Positions 6,901 through 19,148 of a stretch of 43,842 nt of DNA are shown piece after piece. A program made the position numbers and the translations under genes. Under the pieces are notes generated by a model. It was given only the letters and a program-made list of their open reading frames with translations, made no database searches and was not told the DNA's origin. The stretch's first letter is position 1, and every line of letters starts with the position of its first letter. The stretch is from Bryobacterales bacterium (GTDB taxonomy: Bacteria > Acidobacteriota > Terriglobia > Bryobacterales > Bryobacteraceae). The DNA lies in NCBI GenBank assembly GCA_020851655.1, contig JADZCI010000190.1, positions 1 through 43,842 of the forward strand, read 5' to 3'.

Positions 6901-9357
6901 GTGCAACAGGTTTGTGGCGAGCATGGCATCACAACCCTCGACGACTTCATTGAAAGTTGCCGCCTATTCGCTGTGGAGAAGACTATCAATATCGCCGTGC
7001 TGGGCCGTTTCAAGGCAGGCAAGAGTACTTTTCTGAACCACATCCTCGGCCGGCCTCTGCTGCCGGTCGGCGTCATCCCCGTCACCTCGGTCGTGACCGA
7101 GATCCAGTGGGGTCCACGTGAAAGGGCGGTCGTCCAATTCACCGACGGCCGTGAAGAGGAATCGGATCTCGCCCTCTTGCCGAAGTTCACCTCTGAATCG
7201 CAAAACCCAGGCAACGCTCTCGGCGTCACGCTGGTACGCGTGGAGTTTCCCGGCATGGAACGCTATCGCGGCATCCGTTTCGTCGACACGCCCGGCCTGG
7301 AGAGCGTTTTCGAGCACAACACCGATGCCTCCCTGGACTGGCTGCCAAACGTTGGTCTGGCTCTCGTGGCCGTGGGCGTGGACCCGCCCCTGTCCCAGCA
7401 CGACATCTCTCTCATCCGGAAGCTCAGCCGTTATACGCCGAACATCTCGCTCTTGCTGACCAAGGTGGACACGCTGTCAGGGGATGAGCGGATTCAGGTG
7501 CAGGATTTCGTGCAACGCCAACTCGGCCGCTACTGGAAGGAAGCTGTCCCCGTATTCCCCTATTCGGTGAAGCCGGGCTTCGAGCACCTGCGCGCCGAAC
7601 TGGATGCGAGCCTGATTTCGCAAGTCCGCGCCGGTTTGGGAGATCAGTGGGCTATTATCCTCGCCCACAAGCTCGAATCGCTCGTCAGCGAATGCGCCGG
7701 GTTTCTCGGTGTCGCCTTGAAAGCGGCGGAGGTGGCGGATTCCGAGAGAGACGCTCTTCGCCGGAAGATCCTCGGGGACAAGGAGTCGCTCGCCGACACC
7801 CGCCTCGCCCTCAAGTTGATCGTCCGGCACGCCGCCGGCGGCACGCGCACGGGGCTCGAGGCGCTGCTGCGCCCCGAGGAGAGTCCGGTGAAGCAGCGCC
7901 TCCACGCCGCGCTTCGCGAGGAACTGCCGCACTGGATGAGAAGTCTCGCGCTGGCCACTGACTCGTTCGAGGAATGGATGCGCGTCCAACTCCGCAATGA
8001 GATGGCCGAGCTTTCCGTCAAACACCACCGCCAGTTCCTGGCGCCGGTCGCCTCGGTAAGCCGCCAGCTATCGCAAACCTTGCAGGACTTCCGCAACCGT
8101 CTCTCCGACCGGGTGCTCGAAACGTTGGGCGTGCCCCTCCGTACGACGGAGATGGAACTGAGGACGGAAGAGCCGAAGTCGCCCGATGTGCGGGTAGGCA
8201 AAATCTTCGACCGCAACTGGGAACTGCTCTCGTGGCTAATCCCGATGTTCCTGGTGGGAGGACTTGTTGAACGGCACTTCCATGCGAAGATCGATTCGCT
8301 CGTCTTCACGAATCTGTCCCGGCTGGTCTCCCAGTGGGAGGAGGTCGTCAACTCGGCGATGTTCTCTCTTGAGAAGCGCCAGGAATTCATGCGTGAGATC
8401 AATGGCGGCGTTCGGACGATCAGCGCGACTCGCCCGCCAACGGTAGCTGAGTTCCTCGAGGAAGTCTACTTGCCGTTTTACCTTGGCAAGTGGAAGGAGT
8501 CCACTGCAGGGACGTCGGAAAATCGTATCCGACACCATATCGGAAAGGACCTGGGATGCCAGCGGTTGACCAACCTCACGTTAGCGAAGCTCCAACAATA
8601 CTTGGAGAAGAAGGCGGCTTCAGGGTTGTCCTTTAGCGTCGTGGATCACCTTCGATGGGACCTGTCTTCGATGTTCGAGATGGCGGTCTCGGAGAAGGTG
8701 ATCACGGTGAATCCAACCGCATCCCTTTACACGCCGAAGACTGCCAAGCGAAACGAAAGTCCCGTAATGTCAGCGGACCAAGTGGAATTGGCCATCGGTG
8801 CGGTCGAGGACCGGGAGAAGGTGATCTTGAGGCTTGCCATCTTTGCTGGCATGCGCCCCGGTGAACTCCTGGCCATCAAGCGGGAAGACGTAAACGTGGA
8901 CGCCTCAGTGATTAAGATCCGCCAGCGCGTCTACCGGGGGAAGTTCGCCTCTCCGAAGAACGGCTTGGTTCGGGAGGTTGCTGTTCCTCCATCCACGGCC
9001 ACGCTCCTTCGGCAGTGGATGGAGACGGCAGTGGAGTCGAACCCAGAATCGTTTGTGTTCGCAGGTGAGACGGGTCAGCCGCTCTGGAGGTCTTCGCTCC
9101 TTGAAGATTACATCAAGGCAAGACTGGCGCCGCTAGGTCTGGGCTGGGTGAACTTCCAGGTCATGCGACGCACGCACGCCAGCCTCGGGCACCAGGCCAA
9201 GGTAGATCCGAAGGTGTCAGCGGACCAACGTGGGCACGGCATCGGGGTCGCTATCGACGTTTACACGAAATCGACGATGAAGGACCGAGCATCCGCAGTG
9301 AAGCGGATTGAGAACTCCGTTGTGAGAAAGTCCCACAAAGCGGCACGAGGTTCTTAA
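6901..9357 (+). CDS. Dynamin-like GTPase fused in frame to a tyrosine recombinase
   Basis: One 818-codon frame holds two unrelated proteins. Residues 25-490 are a bacterial dynamin-like GTPase: G1 GRFKAGKST (35-43), G3 DTPG (129-132), G4 TKVD (187-190), a long helical stalk, and a hydrophobic stretch at 441-455 (LLSWLIPMFLVGGLV) suited to membrane contact. Around residues 495-505 it changes to a tyrosine recombinase: core-binding domain about 512-612, catalytic domain about 620-800 with R652 (MRPGE), R756 (MRRTH), H779 (RGHG) and Y788 (YTKS). The first residue of the HxxR box is Gln (Q753). The GTPase lacks its usual C-terminal helices and the recombinase its arm-binding N terminus, so this is probably a recombination scar, possibly still translated. 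The GTG at 6901 is one start; helical coding continues upstream to CTG at 6847. Confidence 0.85.
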   Translation: MQQVCGEHGITTLDDFIESCRLFAVEKTINIAVLGRFKAGKSTFLNHILGRPLLPVGVIPVTSVVTEIQWGPRERAVVQFTDGREEESDLALLPKFTSESQNPGNALGVTLVRVEFPGMERYRGIRFVDTPGLESVFEHNTDASLDWLPNVGLALVAVGVDPPLSQHDISLIRKLSRYTPNISLLLTKVDTLSGDERIQVQDFVQRQLGRYWKEAVPVFPYSVKPGFEHLRAELDASLISQVRAGLGDQWAIILAHKLESLVSECAGFLGVALKAAEVADSERDALRRKILGDKESLADTRLALKLIVRHAAGGTRTGLEALLRPEESPVKQRLHAALREELPHWMRSLALATDSFEEWMRVQLRNEMAELSVKHHRQFLAPVASVSRQLSQTLQDFRNRLSDRVLETLGVPLRTTEMELRTEEPKSPDVRVGKIFDRNWELLSWLIPMFLVGGLVERHFHAKIDSLVFTNLSRLVSQWEEVVNSAMFSLEKRQEFMREINGGVRTISATRPPTVAEFLEEVYLPFYLGKWKESTAGTSENRIRHHIGKDLGCQRLTNLTLAKLQQYLEKKAASGLSFSVVDHLRWDLSSMFEMAVSEKVITVNPTASLYTPKTAKRNESPVMSADQVELAIGAVEDREKVILRLAIFAGMRPGELLAIKREDVNVDASVIKIRQRVYRGKFASPKNGLVREVAVPPSTATLLRQWMETAVESNPESFVFAGETGQPLWRSSLLEDYIKARLAPLGLGWVNFQVMRRTHASLGHQAKVDPKVSADQRGHGIGVAIDVYTKSTMKDRASAVKRIENSVVRKSHKAARGS

Positions 9358-9410
9358 TGGAGTGCTATGGAGGGTGCGATTCTCAAAGGTCTGTAAGTTG
9401 TTGAAAATGG

Positions 9411-9482
<72 letters not shown>

Positions 9483-9545
9483 CCTTGGGAGCTACAGCTT
9501 CAAACTAGCACACTGCGCCGCCGGCCCGCGTGTCTTCAGAGACCT

Positions 9546-10400
9546 TCACGAAGCCTGCTTGGGGAGCTTCTTCACCGTGGCATCAATGCGCTTGGCGAGT
9601 TCTTTCGATTCCTTTGATGGCGGCGCCTGACCCAGCGCATCTTTGGCTTCGCTGCAGAAAAGGTGGGCGCGTCCGGATTGGTCCAGCTTTTTCGGCATGT
9701 ATAGCTCGGCGATTTCGACCAGTTCACCGGCGAGCGTGAGCAAGAACTTGTCGCGCGGCAGCTTGAAATCGCCATTCGACAACACCTCCGCGGCTTTCTT
9801 CAAATCGCCGCCGGCGCCTGTGAATCGCGACATGGCTTGCAGAACTCCGCGCTGTTCCATCAGTCCCCGCGACTTCTCGGTCTCGGCCGGATTCAGCACA
9901 ATGCCCTTCAGCGCGCGTTCGATTTCCGGTGTCTTCTCTACGCTGAGCGGAGGCCAGCCGTACCCGAACGGAATCTCCGCATCCTTCACCGTACCTGTGT
10001 ATTGATGACTGAGCTCGACCAGACGCAACGCATGTTGGTTCGCGGCAGCCCGGGACTGTGACATCTGCTTCCGAAACTCCAATTGCCCGGTCCGGGCCGC
10101 CTTGCCGCCCTTCTCCATGATGTCCGCCCACTCCATGTTGCCGCGAGCCAGCCCCGCGGACACGGCCATCAACCAGACGCGAGCCCGGTCGCGATAGTCA
10201 TTCTCTTTGTTCGTGAGATTGCCAAGTTGATCCACAACCTTGGCGAAATTTCCCTTCTTGTACGAATCCTCCGCACTGTGCCAGAAGAACGCGGGCGTGC
10301 CGGGTTTGACCGCCGCGGGGCCTTGCTCGTTAGAACAGGAAACCAGCCCCAACCCAACGACCATCGTTCCGGCCAGTGCGGAGCCGCTGCGCAACCTCAT
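9546..10400 (-). CDS. Lipoprotein with TPR-like helices, function unknown
   Basis: A 284-residue protein with a type II signal peptide: hydrophobic residues 8-20 and lipobox LVSC with C22, so it is predicted to be a lipid-anchored periplasmic or outer-membrane protein. Residues 38-115 look like paired helices of TPR-like repeats (HSAEDSYKKGNFAKVVDQL, YRDRARVWLMAVSAGLARG). No catalytic motif is seen. The rest is helical and polar. The ATG at 10400 has GGAGGT about 13 bases upstream. It lies downstream of aspS on the same strand with a 95-base gap, so may be read from its own promoter. I do not recognise a named family. Confidence 0.8.
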   Translation of the reverse strand: MRLRSGSALAGTMVVGLGLVSCSNEQGPAAVKPGTPAFFWHSAEDSYKKGNFAKVVDQLGNLTNKENDYRDRARVWLMAVSAGLARGNMEWADIMEKGGKAARTGQLEFRKQMSQSRAAANQHALRLVELSHQYTGTVKDAEIPFGYGWPPLSVEKTPEIERALKGIVLNPAETEKSRGLMEQRGVLQAMSRFTGAGGDLKKAAEVLSNGDFKLPRDKFLLTLAGELVEIAELYMPKKLDQSGRAHLFCSEAKDALGQAPPSKESKELAKRIDATVKKLPKQAS

Positions 10401-10495
10401 CTCCGGTCACACCTCCCAGCGACGAATATGACGAATCGCGACTCTGGTGTCAAGGGCCTGAAACTCCGATTCCGCCGGCCCCGCGCGGAGGCGGG

Positions 10496-12295
<1,800 letters not shown>

Positions 12296-12309
12296 GCGTC
12301 TTCGCTTGA

Positions 12310-13305
12310 GTGAAAAGGGTAGGCGGGATGAGGCGTAAGGAACGCGCCGGACAGTCCTGCTACTTCGCTCCATTCTACCGCGAGCCGCCGCGTGCTCCGC
12401 ATTTCCACCCATTTCCACCCACCGCGAGCGCGCCACCCGAACAACTGCGATATAATCCGTTTCGGAGGTGGATCTTCTCAGCAGAAGAGCTGATAGATCA
12501 TCTTTCGGTTGCCCGGACTGCTCTGAACAGAGCAATATCGCCTTTCTTTGCGCTCCTACTTCCCGAAGACTGCCGCGTTTGTAACCGCCCGCTCACAAAC
12601 ATCTCCCGCATCCCCGTCTGTCCGGACTGCCTGGCCGAACCGGCGGCGTTCACACCCGAATACTTCTGCGAGCAATGCCGGACTCCGTTCCTCAATGGCT
12701 CCGCTCTCGATGAGCAGGGATTGTGCCCGCATTGCCGCACGGGCGAGACCGCGTTTCAAGCCTCCTATTGCTTCGGCGAATACGACGGTACGCTGCGCAA
12801 GCTGATTCATCTGCTCAAGTACAAGCACATCAAGACTCTTGCGGGTCCGATGGGACGCATGATGGCGGCCGCCCTGCCGCGAGACGAGCGCTTCGACATG
12901 CTTGTGCCGGTTCCGCTTCACTGGTGGAAGCATTGCCGCCGCGGCTTCAACCAGAGCGCGCTGCTCGCCCGTGAGGTCACTTCTCGAACCGGAATCCCCG
13001 TGGTGCGCCCGCTTCGCAGAAAGCGAAGCACCCGTGTTCAGGCGGGTCTGACCCAGGCACAGCGCCAGGATAACGTTCGCGGCGCGTTCATCGCGGCCAG
13101 GCGAGTGGATGGCGCGCGAATTCTTTTGATCGACGATGTCTACACCACTGGCGCGACCGCGAATGCGTGTGCCGCGGCGCTCCGCAAGGCTGGCGCGCGG
13201 CGCGTCGCGTTTCTCGCCTTGGCCCGTGTCGACCGCCGGAAGATCCCCCATACCGGTTCGCCGGCAACGGCACATTCCATTGCGATGGCAGGAGCGGAAG
13301 GATGA
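12310..13305 (+). CDS. comF: ComF family phosphoribosyltransferase-like protein
   Basis: ComF proteins pair a zinc ribbon with a type I phosphoribosyltransferase fold and take part in DNA uptake in competent bacteria. Cysteine pairs are at 88/91, 104/107, 120/123 and 139/142. The PRPP-loop motif [13 protein letters not shown] lies at 271-283, and a [17 protein letters not shown] segment is at about 200-216. Conservation begins at about residue 78, so the first ~75 residues from the ATG at 12310 look non-native. A TATAAT at 12451-12456 lies inside this extension. The only other standard in-frame start before the domain is the ATG at 12328, so a CTG start between 12480 and 12530 is possible. 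The stop overlaps the ATG of the HNH gene. Confidence 0.85.
   Translation: MKRVGGMRRKERAGQSCYFAPFYREPPRAPHFHPFPPTASAPPEQLRYNPFRRWIFSAEELIDHLSVARTALNRAISPFFALLLPEDCRVCNRPLTNISRIPVCPDCLAEPAAFTPEYFCEQCRTPFLNGSALDEQGLCPHCRTGETAFQASYCFGEYDGTLRKLIHLLKYKHIKTLAGPMGRMMAAALPRDERFDMLVPVPLHWWKHCRRGFNQSALLAREVTSRTGIPVVRPLRRKRSTRVQAGLTQAQRQDNVRGAFIAARRVDGARILLIDDVYTTGATANACAAALRKAGARRVAFLALARVDRRKIPHTGSPATAHSIAMAGAEG
12451..12456 (+). promoter_or_regulatory. Possible -10 box ahead of the comF domain
   Basis: A perfect TATAAT on the plus strand, followed about 10 bases later by CGGAGGTGG, which looks like a ribosome binding site. No clear -35 box is seen. If used, comF translation would start downstream of 12475. 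Confidence 0.3.
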
Positions 13306-13832
13306 GTATGACGCCCGACAGGCTGCACCGGCCCGTGCTGGTGCTCAATGCCAGTTACGAACCGGTGAATATTTGCGCCGCGCGCCGCGCGTTGGTGTTG
13401 ATCTTCAAAGGAGTCGCCATGGCCGAAGAGCATGCTCTCGGCCACCTGCATTCCCAGCGCGAGACGATTCCGCTTCCGTCGGTCATCCGCCTGCTCGAAT
13501 ACCGCAGGATTCCGCATCAGACGCGGGCTCTCTCGCGCAAGAACATCCTGATGCGAGACCGGTACACCTGCCAGTACTGCCACAAAGTTCTCAACAGCGG
13601 AGAACTCACGCTGGATCACGTGATCCCGCGGTCACGCGCCGGCGAAACCGCTTGGGAAAACCTGGTGGCCTGTTGCCATCCTTGCAACAACCGGAAGGGC
13701 AATCGAACCCCTGAAGAGGCCGGTATGAAACTGCTGCGCCCTCCGCGCCCGTTCAGCCTGCACACCAGCCGCCACCTCATGCGACTGCTCGCCAAGAGCG
13801 ACGAGCAGTGGAAGAAGTACCTGTTCTACTGA
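13302..13832 (+). CDS. HNH endonuclease
   Basis: A 176-residue protein of the HNH family that is widespread in bacterial chromosomes as a single gene. The N-terminal half carries the typical [21 protein letters not shown] segment (11-31). The HNH core has zinc-binding pairs C90/C93 and C125/C128, DH at 105-106 ([17 protein letters not shown]) and N130. I chose the ATG at 13302 because it overlaps the comF stop, follows GGAGCGGAAGG, and conservation starts ten residues later. The DNA target is unknown. Coupling to comF would fit a role in handling incoming or damaged DNA, but that is inference. Confidence 0.9.
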   Translation: MSMTPDRLHRPVLVLNASYEPVNICAARRALVLIFKGVAMAEEHALGHLHSQRETIPLPSVIRLLEYRRIPHQTRALSRKNILMRDRYTCQYCHKVLNSGELTLDHVIPRSRAGETAWENLVACCHPCNNRKGNRTPEEAGMKLLRPPRPFSLHTSRHLMRLLAKSDEQWKKYLFY

Positions 13833-13857
13833 ACCGCCTTCGCGCTGGCGCGCTTGC

Positions 13858-14490
13858 TTACGTCTGGTCCCCAGCGCCCCCGGCGACCGGCGCCGCGACT
13901 TGAGCTTGCGTGCCTTGTGGTTTCGGCTTGGCCGCCTTTGGGGGTTCTTTCTTTACCGGGCTGATGATCACGTGAGCGTTGCGGCCCTCCAACTTGGGCT
14001 GGCCTTCCACGGCGCCGTGCTGTGACAGATCCTCGGCAAACCGCATCAACAGCTTTTTCCCCAGATCCACATGCGCGATTTCGCGCCCGCGAAACTGCAC
14101 GACCGCCTTGACACGATTGCCTTCGTTCAGGAACCGGATGGCGTGATTGCGCTTGAACTCGTAGTCGTGATCGTCGGTATTGGGCCGGAACTTCAGTTCC
14201 TTTACCTGAATCACGTGCTGCTTCTTCTTCGCGTCGTGCTGCTTCTTCTTCTGTTCGTATTGCCACTGGCCGTAGTCCATGGCCTTGGCGACCGGCGGTT
14301 CGGCGGTGGGTGACACAACGATCAGATCCAAGCCCAACTCCTGGGCCTTGCGTATGGCCGCCGGCGTCGGCATCACTTCAACCGTGCCGTCTGGAAACAC
14401 CGCGCGCACTTCGCGCGCGCGAATCGTTTCGTTGACGTTTTCTCGAATTTTGACTGGAAGACGGCGGGAAGAGAACTTAGAAGGAAACAT
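13858..14490 (-). CDS. infC: Translation initiation factor IF-3
   Basis: IF-3 binds the 30S subunit, discards wrong initiator pairs and prevents early joining of 50S. The N domain reads VNETIRAREVRAVFPDG then GLDLIVVSPTAEPPVAKAMDYG. The linker is a lysine-rich EQKKKQHDAKKKQ, and the C domain has VKELKFRPNTDDHDY and GNRVKAVVQFRGRE. About 30 residues of A/P/K-rich tail follow the C domain. The ATG at 14490 is chosen; TTG at 14508 is possible. Normally infC is followed by rpmI and rplT; here it ends 26 bases from the convergent HNH gene and neither ribosomal gene is in the window. Confidence 0.94.
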   Translation of the reverse strand: MFPSKFSSRRLPVKIRENVNETIRAREVRAVFPDGTVEVMPTPAAIRKAQELGLDLIVVSPTAEPPVAKAMDYGQWQYEQKKKQHDAKKKQHVIQVKELKFRPNTDDHDYEFKRNHAIRFLNEGNRVKAVVQFRGREIAHVDLGKKLLMRFAEDLSQHGAVEGQPKLEGRNAHVIISPVKKEPPKAAKPKPQGTQAQVAAPVAGGAGDQT

Positions 14491-14567
14491 GCAAGCAAAT
14501 TTGGTCAAAAGACATGTGTGTGATAAATTTCTCCTTTAGACGGACCAGGGAAACTCCGTTCCCGTCT
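14477..14567 (-). promoter_or_regulatory. infC leader: hairpin, AAAGGAG site and 12-codon leader frame
   Basis: On the minus strand, AGACGG (14567-14562) can pair with CCGTCT (14543-14538). AAAGGAG follows at once. Fifteen bases later an ATG at 14515 opens a 12-codon frame (MSFDQICLHVSF) whose TAA at 14477-14479 lies past the infC ATG at 14490 in another frame. This could couple leader and infC translation; infC is autoregulated at translation in several bacteria. Spacing from the ribosome site to either start is long, so this is tentative. Confidence 0.3.
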
Positions 14568-14673
14568 GGGGCGGCCATTCCCGTCCGCATTTCCGAATTG
14601 TGGGCAAACCTCAGTCCGAAGCCCTCATTCTCGACAATATACTAAAATCCCAAGGTTTGCATACCCTTTTGCG

Positions 14674-16644
<1,971 letters not shown>

Positions 16645-16735
16645 GGCTCCTCACGATGGGTTTCTGACTAAGTTATGCGTTTACCCGCGGCTCCTATTCC
16701 TACTTCACCCGCTTACTCTCCAGGCTATCAGGCGC

Positions 16736-17479
16736 TCAGGCAGATTGTGTTAGGACGCCTTGCCGCCACACGGCGGAAAGAACCGCCAAGCTGGCAATCG
16801 CCGCCGTTTCCGCCCGCAGAATAAGGTTTCCCAAACTGACCGAGGTCCAGCCCTCCTCAATCCCTTCCCGCCGTTCCGTTTCTTCCCAGCCGCCTTCAGG
16901 TCCAACCAGAAGGCACACCACGTTACCCGGCGCCGGTTGCTTGGGCATCGCGCCGAGAATCGGCGGGGCGTCACGGCTTTCTTCGAGCCAGAACCGGGCG
17001 TCGCCCTGGATATAGATTGCCGCTTCGAACTCAGTGACTTCTTCTAACTCCGGTCTTGTGACCCGCCGCGCCTGCTGGCCGCTTTCGAAGAGAATCCGCC
17101 GCCAGCGTTCGCTGCGCTTCCTTGCGCCTTCGCCAAGCCCGGCGTCGGTTCGTCCCGCGACGACGGGCGTGATACGCTCGACACCCAGCTCAGTCGCCTT
17201 CTCCAGGATCCATTCAAACCGGTCGAACTTAACCAGCGACGGCAGCAGGTGGAACCGCGCGGGCTGTACCGGCGCCGCGAGCTTATCCAGAATCTCGAAC
17301 TCGACGCGGTCCTTTGAGAAGTCCGCGATCTCGGCGAGAAACAACGACTCGTTGTCGGAAACCTCGTACTTCTGTCCGCGCTCCGCCCGCAAGACTTTGC
17401 GCAAGTGCGACGCCGCTTCGCCCTCGATCACCGCCCGTCCGCCCCTGCTCATCTCGACGTAGAACATCCGCCGCGCCAT
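16736..17479 (-). CDS. rsmE: 16S rRNA m3U1498 methyltransferase RsmE
   Basis: A 247-residue SPOUT methyltransferase that methylates U1498 in helix 44 of 16S rRNA. The N-terminal PUA-like part starts ARRMFYVEM and includes HLRKVLRAERGQ. The trefoil-knot SAM site contains LLVGPEGGW and SLGNLILRAETAAIASLAVL. I chose the ATG at 17479, preceded by GGAGAGGAA, because it fits family length; a longer frame to 17560 adds 27 unrelated residues. It is divergent from ruvA with only 28 bases between the two start codons. Confidence 0.93.
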   Translation of the reverse strand: MARRMFYVEMSRGGRAVIEGEAASHLRKVLRAERGQKYEVSDNESLFLAEIADFSKDRVEFEILDKLAAPVQPARFHLLPSLVKFDRFEWILEKATELGVERITPVVAGRTDAGLGEGARKRSERWRRILFESGQQARRVTRPELEEVTEFEAAIYIQGDARFWLEESRDAPPILGAMPKQPAPGNVVCLLVGPEGGWEETERREGIEEGWTSVSLGNLILRAETAAIASLAVLSAVWRQGVLTQSA

Positions 17480-17507
17480 GTAGACTGGAATTTCCTCTCC
17501 GCCAGAA

Positions 17508-18107
17508 ATGATTGCGCACTTAAAGGGCACGCTGCTCGAAAAACACCCCAACCAGGCCATCGTCGAGGCCGCCGGTGTGGGCTACGACGTCACCATCCCA
17601 GTCTCAACTTATTCGGGCTTGCCCGAAACCGGCGCCGAGGTCCGGCTTCGCATTCATACGCACGTCCGCGAGGACTCGCTCGCGCTGTTCGGCTTTGCCA
17701 CCTCCGAAGAGAAGACGCTGTTCGAGAAACTGATCTCCGTCAGTGGAATCGGCCCGAAGCTTGCGGTGACCGTCCTGTCCGGCCTGCCCGCGGCGTCATT
17801 GGTCCAGATCATTCGCGGCGGCGACGTCCAGCAACTCGTTCGCATCCCGGGTATCGGCAAAAAGACCGCCGAGCGGATCATTCTCGAACTTCGCGACAAG
17901 CTGGATCTCCTTCCGTCCGGGGCGGCCGCGCCCGGGGTTGCGCCTCCTATGCCGCGTTCGGCTGTCGAGGAGGATGTCTTATCGGCGCTGGTCAATCTAG
18001 GATGCCAGCGGCCCGCGGCCGAGGCCGCGCTGCGAAAGGCCCTCGCGTCAGGCATCGCAGCCGAATTCGACCCGCTTTTCCGGCGGGCCTTGGAACTGGT
18101 ACGGTAA
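17508..18107 (+). CDS. ruvA: Holliday junction branch migration protein RuvA
   Basis: A 199-residue protein that binds Holliday junctions as a tetramer and loads RuvB. Domain I is an OB fold (MIAHLKGTLLEKHPN, GVGYDVTIP). Domain II has two helix-hairpin-helix motifs, VSGIGPKLAV (about 77-86) and IPGIGKKTAERI (about 112-123). A flexible linker leads to domain III, which contacts RuvB. Length is normal. No ribosome site is obvious. ruvB follows after 12 bases; ruvC is not in the window. Confidence 0.95.
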   Translation: MIAHLKGTLLEKHPNQAIVEAAGVGYDVTIPVSTYSGLPETGAEVRLRIHTHVREDSLALFGFATSEEKTLFEKLISVSGIGPKLAVTVLSGLPAASLVQIIRGGDVQQLVRIPGIGKKTAERIILELRDKLDLLPSGAAAPGVAPPMPRSAVEEDVLSALVNLGCQRPAAEAALRKALASGIAAEFDPLFRRALELVR

Positions 18108-18119
18108 CCTGAAGCTTCA

Positions 18120-19148
18120 TTGCAGATGAAGGATCAGCGCATCATTTCGGCCGCCTCGCAGCCGGGTGAGGCGCAATTTGAAACCAGCCTGCGGCCCGTG
18201 TCGCTGGACGACTTTACCGGACAACCCAAGGCCAAAGAGCTGCTCTCCATTGCCATCGAAGCAGCGCGCCAGCGGGGAGAAGCCCTGGACCACGTCCTGC
18301 TCATCGGGCCGCCGGGACTCGGAAAGACCACGCTCGCCAACATTCTGGCGCGTGAGCTCGCGGTGAAGTTCGACCAGACCTCCGGTCCCATCCTTCAAAA
18401 GAAGCTGGACTTGAGCGGCATCCTGAGTAACGTCCAGCAAAACCAGGTCTTCTTCATCGACGAGATTCACCGTCTGCTGCCGGATATCGAAGAGATGCTC
18501 TATACGTCTCTGGAGGATTTCCGGCTTGACATCGTCATCGGGCAAGGGCCCGCGGCCCGCACTCATTCATTGCCCCTGCCCCACTTCACCGCCGTGGGCG
18601 CCACAACGCGCCAGGGCCTGCTGAGCGCGCCGCTGCGCGGCCGGTTCGGCCTGGTCATCTATCTCAAGCCTTACGACGAGAAAGAAATGGCGGCCATCGT
18701 CAGGCGTTCGGCGTCGATTCTGAAGACCGCCGTGGATGACGACGCCTCCTCCGAGATCGCCCGCCGGAGCCGCGGAACGCCGCGCATAGCCAACCGCCTT
18801 CTTCGCCGCGTTCGCGACTACGCCCAAGTTCGCGCCAACGGCCACGTCACTCTCGAAATCGCCCAAACCGCCCTGGACCTGTTGGAGGTCGACCGCTTCG
18901 GCCTCGACGAAGTCGATCAAAAGATCATGCTGACGATTCTTGAAAAGTACGGCGGCGGTCCCGTTGGAGTCAATACCATCGCGGCATCGATTGACGAGGA
19001 ATCCGACACGATCGAGGAAGTCTACGAGCCTTATCTTCTGCAACTGGGCTTCATTGACCGCACGCCGCGTGGGCGGGTCGGGACAGAGGCGGCGTTCGCC
19101 TACTTCAAGATAACGCCCAAACAGCCGCCGCAACGAAGGCTGTTTTAG
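18120..19148 (+). CDS. ruvB: Holliday junction branch migration helicase RuvB
   Basis: A 342-residue AAA+ motor that drives branch migration with RuvA. Walker A GPPGLGKT is at 63-70, Walker B FFIDEIHRL at about 111-119, the sensor 1 threonines in VGATTRQGLLSAPLRGRFG, and the C-terminal winged helix includes TIEEVYEPYLLQLGFIDRTPRGR. The frame starts with TTG at 18120; the ATG two codons later at 18126 is equally possible. The stop codon overlaps that of the convergent oxidoreductase gene. Confidence 0.95.
   Translation: MQMKDQRIISAASQPGEAQFETSLRPVSLDDFTGQPKAKELLSIAIEAARQRGEALDHVLLIGPPGLGKTTLANILARELAVKFDQTSGPILQKKLDLSGILSNVQQNQVFFIDEIHRLLPDIEEMLYTSLEDFRLDIVIGQGPAARTHSLPLPHFTAVGATTRQGLLSAPLRGRFGLVIYLKPYDEKEMAAIVRRSASILKTAVDDDASSEIARRSRGTPRIANRLLRRVRDYAQVRANGHVTLEIAQTALDLLEVDRFGLDEVDQKIMLTILEKYGGGPVGVNTIAASIDEESDTIEEVYEPYLLQLGFIDRTPRGRVGTEAAFAYFKITPKQPPQRRLF

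Noticed and set aside
12296..12535. 80-residue N-terminal extension of AspRS
   Set aside because: Low-complexity sequence overlapping the comF upstream region; the enzyme domain starts normally from the ATG at 12295.
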